Source: JAHEME01 sp034435035 (GTDB lineage: Bacteria > Chloroflexota > Anaerolineae > Aggregatilineales > UBA3940). Taken from it: DNA of 64,000 bases. The notes below the pieces were generated by a model. That model was not told where the DNA came from. It did no database searches and saw nothing but the letters and a program-made list of their open reading frames with translations. Made by a program: the position numbers and the translations under genes. The stretch lies in NCBI GenBank assembly GCA_034435035.1, contig DAOTXW010000081.1, positions 1-64,000 on the forward strand, given 5' to 3'. Shown in pieces: positions 8,979-15,574 of the stretch; the stretch's first letter is position 1; each line of letters starts with the position of its first letter.

Positions 8979-10436
8979 CTACAGGGCAGGCTCACGCTGG
9001 TGCCATTCGGTGGCCTGCTCGTAGGCATAGCCCACCTGCAGCACCCTCTCCTCGCCGAAGGCAGGCCCGATCAGCTGCAGGCCGATGGGCAGGCCCTGCT
9101 CGTCGAACCCGCACGGCACGGACATCCCGCAGATGCCCGCCAGGTTCACCGCCAGGGTGAACACGTCGGATAGATACATCTGCAGCGGGTCCTCGGTCCG
9201 CTCGCCGATCCGGAAAGCCGTCGTCGGCGAGACCGGGCAGGCGATCACATCCACCTGAGCGAAGGCCCGGTCGAAGTCCTGCCGGATCAGCGTGCGCACC
9301 TTCTGGGCCTTCAGGTAGTACGCATCATAATAGCCTGCCGACAGGGCATAGGTGCCCAGCATGATGCGCCGCTTCACCTCCGGCCCGAACCCCTCTCCCT
9401 TGGTGCGGCGGTAGGTTTCCCACATCTGGCCGCCTTCACGGCGCGGGCCGTAGCGGATGCCGTCAAAACGTGCCAGGTTGGCGGACGCCTCCGCCGGGGC
9501 GATCAGGTAGTAGACCGGCAGCGCCATATCGGTGTGCGGCAGGCTGACGGGGACAACCTGCGCCCCCATCCCGGCCAGGACGGCGATGGCGTCCCGGACC
9601 GCCTGCTCGACCGCTGGCTGAATGCCCGCGATGAAGTATTCTTCCGGCACCCCGATGCGCAGGCCGCGCACAGCCGGCTGCAGCGCGGCTGAGAAGTCCG
9701 GGACAGGCATCGGCGACGAGGTAGAGTCCAGCGGATCGTGGCCGGCCATCGCTCCCAGCACCAGCGCCGCATCGGCCACCGTGCGGGTGAAGGGCCCGAT
9801 CTGATCCAGCGAGGAAGCAAAGGCCACCAGCCCGTAGCGCGAGACGAGTCCGTAGGTCGGCTTGAGGCCCACCACACCGCACAGCGCCGCCGGCTGCCGG
9901 ATGCTGCCGCCGGTATCGGAGCCGAGCGCTGCCCCGGCCAGATGGGCCGCCACAGCGGCGGCGCTGCCTCCGCTGGAGCCCCCCGGAACGCGGTCCGTGT
10001 CCCACGGGTTGCGCGTGATCTGGTAGGCCGAGTTCTCCGTCGACGACCCCATAGCAAACTCGTCCATATTGAGCTTGCCCAGCATCACGGCCCCCGACTG
10101 CGCCAGCCGTTCGACCGCCGTGGCTGTGTACGGCGGCCGGTAGCCCTTCAGAATGCGCGAGCCGCAGGTGGTCTCAACCCCCTGTGTGCAGATCACATCC
10201 TTGTACGCCACGGGGATGCCCAGCAGCGGCCCATCCTCCCCGGCGGCGCGGCGGGCATCGGCGGCGCGGGCCGCCTCCAGCGCCTGCTCGCCCGTTACCG
10301 TTAGATAGGCGCCGATGCGCCCATCCAGCGCCGCGATGCGGTCGAGATATGCCTGCGTGAGCTCCAGCGAGGAGAACTCGCCCGCTCGCATCCCCTGCCC
10401 GGCCCGGTGAATCGACAGCGCGGTCAGGTCGGCCAT
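8979..10436 (-). CDS. gatA: Aspartyl/glutamyl-tRNA amidotransferase subunit A
   Basis: 485-residue amidase subunit of GatCAB, which releases ammonia from glutamine to convert Glu-tRNA(Gln) or Asp-tRNA(Asn) into the correctly amidated tRNA. The amidase signature is intact: catalytic Lys in IPVAYKDVICTQG, GGSSGGSAAAVAAHLAG with the cis-Ser and nucleophilic Ser region, and GSDTGGSIRQPAA. The start ATG is four bases after the gatC stop. gatB is not in the window. The presence of GatCA suggests that glutaminyl- or asparaginyl-tRNA is made indirectly in this organism. Confidence 0.97.
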   Translation of the reverse strand: MADLTALSIHRAGQGMRAGEFSSLELTQAYLDRIAALDGRIGAYLTVTGEQALEAARAADARRAAGEDGPLLGIPVAYKDVICTQGVETTCGSRILKGYRPPYTATAVERLAQSGAVMLGKLNMDEFAMGSSTENSAYQITRNPWDTDRVPGGSSGGSAAAVAAHLAGAALGSDTGGSIRQPAALCGVVGLKPTYGLVSRYGLVAFASSLDQIGPFTRTVADAALVLGAMAGHDPLDSTSSPMPVPDFSAALQPAVRGLRIGVPEEYFIAGIQPAVEQAVRDAIAVLAGMGAQVVPVSLPHTDMALPVYYLIAPAEASANLARFDGIRYGPRREGGQMWETYRRTKGEGFGPEVKRRIMLGTYALSAGYYDAYYLKAQKVRTLIRQDFDRAFAQVDVIACPVSPTTAFRIGERTEDPLQMYLSDVFTLAVNLAGICGMSVPCGFDEQGLPIGLQLIGPAFGEERVLQVGYAYEQATEWHQREPAL

Positions 10437-10440
10437 GGAG

Positions 10441-10737
10441 TCACTCCTCCTCCAGAATCACATCCACACGGAACATGCCATTTTCCTGAGCGGCGGCGTT
10501 CTGCAGCAGCCGCTCACGCGGCAGGCCTGGCCGGGCGATGTCCTCCCGCATGACCGTATCCACCGGGACCACCGAGGCGGTCGGCGGGATGTTGTCGGTA
10601 TCGATCTGCTGGAGCCGCTCAGCATATTCCAGGATGGCGGAGAGCTGCTCGCGGAAGCGGGCCTTCTCCTCATCCGTCAGCTCCAGCTTGGCTAACTCGG
10701 CGATGTACTCCACTTGCTGCAGGCTCAGGCTCGTCAT
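10441..10737 (-). CDS. gatC: Aspartyl/glutamyl-tRNA amidotransferase subunit C
   Basis: 98-residue protein that stabilises GatA and GatB. Family pattern visible: VEYIAELAKLELTDEEKARF at the N-terminus, a helical QLSAILEYAERLQQIDT, and the conserved end LRED..RPGLPRERLLQNA as VMREDIARPGLPRERLLQNA. I set the start at MTSLSLQQVEY; the longer in-frame form adds low-complexity sequence. First gene of gatCA. Confidence 0.95.
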   Translation of the reverse strand: MTSLSLQQVEYIAELAKLELTDEEKARFREQLSAILEYAERLQQIDTDNIPPTASVVPVDTVMREDIARPGLPRERLLQNAAAQENGMFRVDVILEEE

Positions 10738-10770
10738 TGTATCATCCTTGCATCGCGGGGTTGGGTCGGG

Positions 10771-10776
10771 ATTATA
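10771..10776 (-). promoter_or_regulatory. Probable gatCA promoter (extended -10)
   Basis: Minus strand TGCTATAAT: a perfect -10 with the TGn extension, 34 bases upstream of the gatC ATG. No clear -35, which extended -10 promoters can lack. Confidence 0.5.
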
Positions 10777-10820
10777 GCACGCCCGGGCGCCGCTGGCCCC
10801 GGTACGGGCGATCGGGGTCA

Positions 10821-10850
10821 TTGACGCGGGGGGCGGGCTACTGGTATACT
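10821..10850 (+). promoter_or_regulatory. nuoB promoter
   Basis: TTGACG (10821-10826), 18-base spacer, TATACT (10845-10850) preceded by TGG (extended -10). Predicted transcript start near 10857 gives a leader of about 150 bases before nuoB. The only plausible strong promoter in the 272-base gap between gatC and nuoB. Confidence 0.65.
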
Positions 10851-11009
10851 CGGTCAACACGCCTTGTGAAAGCCGTCATTACCTGCTTGCCATCACGATA
10901 TGGCTCGTTCCCCACAGGTTCGCCCGATGGTATCGCACCTCGCCTGCGCGGCGAGGGGAGTTATGTCTGCGGCTCGTCCGTGATCACAGAGGAGGCCCGC
11001 TAAAGCGTC

Positions 11010-11678
11010 ATGGACAATCTCTCGGCCTTACAGAACCCGGATCACCCGGTTCCAGAAGAACTCAAGAACAACATCCTGATCACCACGCTCGATCGTGTCT
11101 ACAACTGGAGCCGCGCCAAGTCAGTATGGCCGATGCTTTTCGGGCTGGCATGCTGCGCGATCGAGATGATCGCCACGGCAGCGGCCCGCTACGATCCCTC
11201 GCGCTTCGGCATGGAAGTGATGCGCCCCAGCCCGCGCCAGTGCGATCTGATGATCGTCTCTGGCACGGTGACGAAGAAGATGGTCCCCCAGATCGTGCGG
11301 CTGTATAACCAGATGGCCGAGCCGCGCTACGTGATGGCGATGGGCGCCTGCGCTTCAGGCGGCGGGCCGTTCAAGGAAGGCTACAACGTCGTCGATGGGA
11401 TCGATAAGTTCATCCCCGTCGATGTCTATGTGCCCGGCTGCCCGCCCACCCCGCAGGCGCTGCTGCACGGCTTCATCACCCTGCACGAGAAGATTGAGAG
11501 CCAGAGCATCACCACGGTGCCGTGGTACCGCAAGGGAGTCAGCGAGCCGATCCCGATCCCGGTGCTCGGCCCCGACCTGATTGACCCGCGCCAGGCGGCT
11601 TTGATCAATGCGGCCGGCTCCGGGTTAATGGATGCCGCCGGCCACCCTCCGGCGACCGAAGAACCGGCTGCCGGCTAA
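11010..11678 (+). CDS. nuoB: NADH-quinone oxidoreductase subunit B
   Basis: 222-residue peripheral-arm subunit of complex I that carries cluster N2, the last iron-sulfur centre before quinone. The four ligand cysteines are visible: the adjacent pair in FGLACCAIEM, one in AMGACASGGGPF and one in VPGCPPTPQALLHGF. The C-terminus is longer than in many NuoB proteins and ends in a Pro/Ala/Glu-rich tail. GGAGG lies about 16 bases before the ATG, which is far. nuoCD and nuoI follow on the same strand; nuoA is not immediately upstream. Confidence 0.96.
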   Translation: MDNLSALQNPDHPVPEELKNNILITTLDRVYNWSRAKSVWPMLFGLACCAIEMIATAAARYDPSRFGMEVMRPSPRQCDLMIVSGTVTKKMVPQIVRLYNQMAEPRYVMAMGACASGGGPFKEGYNVVDGIDKFIPVDVYVPGCPPTPQALLHGFITLHEKIESQSITTVPWYRKGVSEPIPIPVLGPDLIDPRQAALINAAGSGLMDAAGHPPATEEPAAG

Positions 11679-11697
11679 CTGCATCGGGAACTCAGAC

Positions 11698-13521
11698 ATG
11701 ACCGACTCCACTCCCCGGACGACAACTTCTACCGCCGAAGAACTGCTGCTGCAGAAATTCCCGGAGGCGATCCAGCCGGACACGCGCGACGGGTACGACG
11801 GCCTGGTCGTGGCCGCCGATCAGCTGGCCGAGGTCGCCACGGCGATACGCGACGATCTGGGCTTCAACCTGCTGAGCAGTGTGAACTACGTCGATTATCT
11901 GGCTGACGACTATTTCGAGGTCGTCTACAACGTGTACAACACGCGAGCCATCGGGCCGGGCCTCACGTTCAAGGCTCGCACGCCGCGCTCCGAAGCGATC
12001 CTCCCTTCACTGACCGGCGTGTGGCCGAGCGCCAACTTCCAGGAGCGCGAGGCCTGGGATCTGATGGGTATCCGGTTCACCGGCCACCCGAACCTCAAGC
12101 GCATCCTGACCTGGGAAGGCTTCGCCGGGCACCCGCTGCGCAAGGACTGGAAAGAACCCTTCTACGAGGAAGAGGCCAAGCCGTTCAAGAGCCGCTGGCC
12201 GGAAGGCCATGTCAGCCGCGCTGAAGCCAGGCTGCCGTATGGCATGAACGTCCAGTATCCGGCAGGCTTCACCCTGGATGACTACACCCCGGAAGGCGAG
12301 GCGGCCCTGTACGCCGGTCTCATCACCTCGGATGCCAGCACCGGGATCGGCGTGCAGCAGATCAAGACCGATCAGCTGGTGGTCAACCTGGGCCCCCAGC
12401 ACCCCAGCACGCACGGCGTCTTCCGCATGACCGTCACCCTGGATGGCGAGACGATCACCAAGCTTGAGCCGGTGATGGGCTACCTGCACCGCAACCATGA
12501 GCAGATCGGTGAGCGCAATACCTACCTGATGAACATGCCGTACACCGATCGGCTGGACTACATCTGCAGCATGTCCAACAACCTGGCTTACGCGATCACC
12601 GTCGAGAAGATGATGGGGCAGGAAGTGCCCTACCGGGCCGAGCTGCTGCGCGTGCTGATGGTCGAGCTGACACGCATCGTCAACCACTTCTGGGCGATCG
12701 GCTTCCTGCTGAACGACCTGGGCGCGTTCTTCACGCCGGCTCTGTACGCTATCCTGGAGCGCGAACTGGTGCTCGACCTGTTCGAGGCGACGGCCGGGTC
12801 GCGCATGATGTGTAACTACATGCGCTTCGGCGGGGTGGCGTTCGATCTCCCGCCTTATGTGGGCGGCCCGGCGGTCAAGCCGGGTGACCGCGCCCGCGAG
12901 CTGGAGACCACCGCCTTCATCCGCGATCTGGTCTTTGATCGTCTGCCCCGCGCGACCGATGAACTCGATCGCCTGCTGACAACCAATGAGGTGATCATCT
13001 CGCGCTGCCAGGGTGTTGGCATCCTGCCGCCCGACGTGGCGATCGCCTACGGGGTGACGGGGCCGGTGCTGCGCGCCAGCGGTGTGCCCTACGATCTGCG
13101 CCGCAGCGATCCCTACAGCATTTACAACGACCTCGACTTCGATGTCGCGGTGCGCTACAACGGCGATACCTACGACCGCTACCTGATCCGCATGGACGAG
13201 GTGCGGCAGAGCCTGCGCATCCTGCAGCAGATCGTCCCCCTGCTGGAGCAGACCGCCGGCCAGGATTACTGGGCCGGCAAGCGCCCCTACAATGTGCGCG
13301 TGCCGGCGGGCGCTCATTACGGGCACGCGGAAAACCCGAAGGGCGAACTGGGGTTCTACCTGGTCTCGGATGGGACGGCTAACCCGTATCGCTATCACAT
13401 CCGCGCCCCAAGCTTCATCAACATCACCGCCCTGGAGGAGATGTGCCGCGGCTACAAAGTGGCCGATGCGATCATCATCCTGGGCAGCATCGATATCGTG
13501 CTGGGCGAGCTGGATCGCTGA
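11698..13521 (+). CDS. nuoCD: NADH-quinone oxidoreductase subunits C and D, fused
   Basis: 607-residue fusion of the 30-kDa (NuoC) and 49-kDa (NuoD) subunits of complex I. Residues 1-210 are NuoC, with NLLSSVNYVDYL and FQEREAWDLMGIRFTGHPNL. Residues about 220-607 are NuoD, with LVVNLGPQHPSTHGVFRM, GYLHRNHEQIGE, DYICSMSNNLAYAI and the terminal AIIILGSIDIVLGELDR. NuoD with NuoB forms the quinone site. ATG 11698 starts MTDSTPRTTTST and lies 19 bases after the nuoB stop. Fused NuoCD is known from enterobacteria and several other phyla. Confidence 0.95.
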   Translation: MTDSTPRTTTSTAEELLLQKFPEAIQPDTRDGYDGLVVAADQLAEVATAIRDDLGFNLLSSVNYVDYLADDYFEVVYNVYNTRAIGPGLTFKARTPRSEAILPSLTGVWPSANFQEREAWDLMGIRFTGHPNLKRILTWEGFAGHPLRKDWKEPFYEEEAKPFKSRWPEGHVSRAEARLPYGMNVQYPAGFTLDDYTPEGEAALYAGLITSDASTGIGVQQIKTDQLVVNLGPQHPSTHGVFRMTVTLDGETITKLEPVMGYLHRNHEQIGERNTYLMNMPYTDRLDYICSMSNNLAYAITVEKMMGQEVPYRAELLRVLMVELTRIVNHFWAIGFLLNDLGAFFTPALYAILERELVLDLFEATAGSRMMCNYMRFGGVAFDLPPYVGGPAVKPGDRARELETTAFIRDLVFDRLPRATDELDRLLTTNEVIISRCQGVGILPPDVAIAYGVTGPVLRASGVPYDLRRSDPYSIYNDLDFDVAVRYNGDTYDRYLIRMDEVRQSLRILQQIVPLLEQTAGQDYWAGKRPYNVRVPAGAHYGHAENPKGELGFYLVSDGTANPYRYHIRAPSFINITALEEMCRGYKVADAIIILGSIDIVLGELDR

Positions 13522-13589
13522 TCTGAACCCGTGCGGCGAGGCGCGGCCCGCTGGCCGCGTCTCCCCGGTGTGTTGACCGAGGAGCTGGT

Positions 13590-14201
13590 ATGTACGGAGT
13601 TGGCATTCTCAAAGGGCTGGGCATCACGCTGAAGCACTTTGTCGAAACTTACGTGGACGACTTCAAGTGGGGGCTGAGCCGCTACACCTCGGATCGCGGC
13701 TTCCAGGTGCGTCAGAGCCCCGACACCCGCGGCCTGTTCACGGTGCAGTACCCCGAAGAGAAGATCGCCGTGCCGGAGCGCTTCCGGTTTGTGCCGTTCC
13801 TGGTGGTCAATGACGCCGACCACCCGACCGATCCGGGAGCCGACTGGTGCACCAGCTGCGGCATCTGCGCCAAGGTGTGCCCGCCCCAGTGCATCTGGAT
13901 CGTGCGCGGTTCCGACCCCGAGACGGGGCGCCCGGTCCCGCAGCCCGAGGCGTTCTACATCGATATCGACATCTGCATGAACTGCGGCTTCTGCGCGGAG
14001 TTCTGTCCGTTTGACGCGATCAAGATGGATCACGACTACGAGATCTCCGATTACGACCGGACGACCACGCATATCTATGACCATGCCAAGCTGGCCAAGC
14101 CGCTGAGCTACTGGAAGACCATCGCGCCGACCCGGGCGGAGCAGGAAAGGCTGGCCCGCGAGGCGGAAGAAGCCGCCAAGGCAGCCAAGAAGCGCCGCTG
14201 A
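13590..14201 (+). CDS. nuoI: NADH-quinone oxidoreductase subunit I
   Basis: 203-residue ferredoxin-like subunit of complex I carrying clusters N6a and N6b. Two 4Fe-4S motifs are intact: CTSCGICAKVCPP near residue 87 and CMNCGFCAEFCPF near residue 129. The N-terminal ILKGLGITLKHFVETYV contacts the membrane arm. The C-terminus ends in a charged coiled-coil-like tail rich in Glu, Ala and Lys. Downstream there is no nuoH, J, K, L, M or N, so the rest of complex I must be encoded elsewhere. Confidence 0.95.
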   Translation: MYGVGILKGLGITLKHFVETYVDDFKWGLSRYTSDRGFQVRQSPDTRGLFTVQYPEEKIAVPERFRFVPFLVVNDADHPTDPGADWCTSCGICAKVCPPQCIWIVRGSDPETGRPVPQPEAFYIDIDICMNCGFCAEFCPFDAIKMDHDYEISDYDRTTTHIYDHAKLAKPLSYWKTIAPTRAEQERLAREAEEAAKAAKKRR

Positions 14202-14261
14202 GCGCTGGGTGGCCGGCAGCTCCGCGTCGGTCCGGCCAGAGTCATCGCGATCGCAGGGGAG

Positions 14262-14281
14262 GCCGCTCGGCAGCGAGCGGC
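14262..14281 (+). terminator. Hairpin after nuoI
   Basis: Eight-base stem GCCGCTCG/CGAGCGGC with a GCAG loop, followed by TTCTAT. A likely end or attenuation point of the nuoB-CD-I transcript; the T-tract is weak. Confidence 0.4.
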
Positions 14282-14320
14282 TTCTATAACAGGCGCCCTG
14301 TGAGGGTCTAGAGACTGCCT

Positions 14321-14686
14321 ATGATGTTCCAGACCGATGCCGAGGTGCTGTTCCCCCCCAGAGTGATCGCCGCCCTGCGCAACCTGCGCGGGCAGGAATG
14401 GCAGCAGCTGGTCGATCAGGTGCTCTGCCAGACGACCGGCAGCGAGGAGGAGCAGGCATTCTGCCTGATGATGATCCGGCTGGATGGCTGCCTGACCTGC
14501 CATGCCGACAGCTACCGCGCCATGCGGGGCTGCACATTGTGCGCCCAGCAAACGATCGCTCGCTTCAAGGGCAGCGACCGGGACCTGCTGGCTCTGTACG
14601 AGCAGGCCCGGATCGACCTGCAAACATGGCGACGGACCGGTGAGGTGCCGCTCAGCGAGCGCCTTCCCCCTGAGACCGGATCGTAA
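14321..14686 (+). CDS. Small cysteine-containing protein of unknown function
   Basis: 121 residues, mostly helical by eye. I do not recognise a named family. It has four cysteines in the centre arranged CLTCHADSYRAMRGCTLC (C-x2-C-x11-C-x2-C), spacing that could bind zinc or an iron-sulfur cluster, plus one Cys further upstream (VLCQTT). Start may be the first or second of two tandem ATGs. It sits between the complex I genes and an Mrp-type ATPase, an iron-sulfur carrier family, so a role in complex I assembly is possible but only an inference. Confidence 0.7.
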   Translation: MMFQTDAEVLFPPRVIAALRNLRGQEWQQLVDQVLCQTTGSEEEQAFCLMMIRLDGCLTCHADSYRAMRGCTLCAQQTIARFKGSDRDLLALYEQARIDLQTWRRTGEVPLSERLPPETGS

Positions 14687-14731
14687 GATCATAACCTGCC
14701 GGGCGACCGGCTGAACATGAGGTAACCTGAT

Positions 14732-15502
14732 ATGAGTCTGGGCAGCCTGATCGCAGTCAGCAGCGGCAAGGGCGGTGTGGGCAAGAGCACCGTAGCCGCG
14801 AATCTGGCCGTGGCGCTTGCAGCTTCAGGCGCATCGGTCGGCTTGATGGATGCGGACATCCTGGGGCCGAACCTGCCCATGATGATGGGCGTCTACCGGA
14901 TGCCGCCGCCCGATCAGCAGCGGCTGAACCCTGCCGAAGCCTACGGCGTGAAGATCATGAGTATGGGCTTCCTGATCGATCCGGACAAGCCGATGATCTG
15001 GCGCGGGCCGATGGTCCATTCAGCGATCCGGCAGTTCTTCTCGGATGTGAACTGGGGCGATCTGGACTACCTGATCATCGATCTGCCGCCGGGCACCGGG
15101 GATGCCCAGCTCACCCTGGCGCAGAGTGTGCCGCTGACTGGCGCGATCATCGTCACCCAGCCGCAGAACGTGGCCCTGGGCGATGCCCTGCGCGGGCTGT
15201 TGATGTTCGAACAGGTGAACGTGCCGATCATCGGCGTGATCGAGAACATGAGCGGCGAGTTCTTCGGACAGGGCGGCGGCGAGCAGATGGCCCACTCGCG
15301 GGGCGTGCCCTTCCTGGGCAGCATCCCGCTCGACCCCCAGGTGCGGGTCGGGGGCGACGGCGGCACGCCGATCGTGGTGTCCGCGCCGGACGCCCCGGCG
15401 GCCCGGGCTTTCCGGGAGATCGCCGACCGCGTCACGGAGCGCGTCCGGGCGCTGGCCTCCAGCCGGGGCGATAACATCATCCCCCTCAATACGATCGGCT
15501 AG
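14732..15502 (+). CDS. mrp: Mrp/NBP35-family ATPase
   Basis: 256-residue P-loop ATPase of the Mrp/ApbC iron-sulfur carrier group. The deviant Walker A is intact (SSGKGGVGKSTVAANLA near residue 10), followed by GLMDADILGPNLP, IIDLPPGTGDAQLTLAQ, and VIENMSGEFFGQGGGE. It lacks the N-terminal MIP18/DUF59 domain seen in many Mrp proteins and, where ApbC proteins usually have a CxxC after ENMS, it reads SGEFFGQGGG, so the usual cluster-bridging cysteines are missing. Family role: loading or carrying Fe-S clusters. Follows the small Cys protein by 45 bases, likely co-transcribed. Confidence 0.88.
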   Translation: MSLGSLIAVSSGKGGVGKSTVAANLAVALAASGASVGLMDADILGPNLPMMMGVYRMPPPDQQRLNPAEAYGVKIMSMGFLIDPDKPMIWRGPMVHSAIRQFFSDVNWGDLDYLIIDLPPGTGDAQLTLAQSVPLTGAIIVTQPQNVALGDALRGLLMFEQVNVPIIGVIENMSGEFFGQGGGEQMAHSRGVPFLGSIPLDPQVRVGGDGGTPIVVSAPDAPAARAFREIADRVTERVRALASSRGDNIIPLNTIG

Positions 15503-15527
15503 CCGAACGGCTGAGCCGGACCTGGAG

Positions 15528-15552
15528 CACGGCGGCGCAGTCAGCCGCCGTG
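15528..15552. terminator. Hairpin between convergent mrp and subtilase
   Basis: Perfect nine-base stem CACGGCGGC/GCCGCCGTG with a seven-base loop, in the 72-base gap between two convergent stops. Could serve both strands; no strong T-tract. Confidence 0.5.
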
Positions 15553-15574
15553 TCTGATTCAGGGCCGCTGCCGA

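Noticed and set aside
10737..11003. Plus-strand frame just before nuoB
   Set aside because: Considered as a missing nuoA. It has no hydrophobic helices as NuoA must, overlaps both divergent promoters and has no ribosome site.
12007..13398. 463-codon minus-strand open frame
   Set aside because: Antisense to nuoCD, which is certain; no domain in the shadow.
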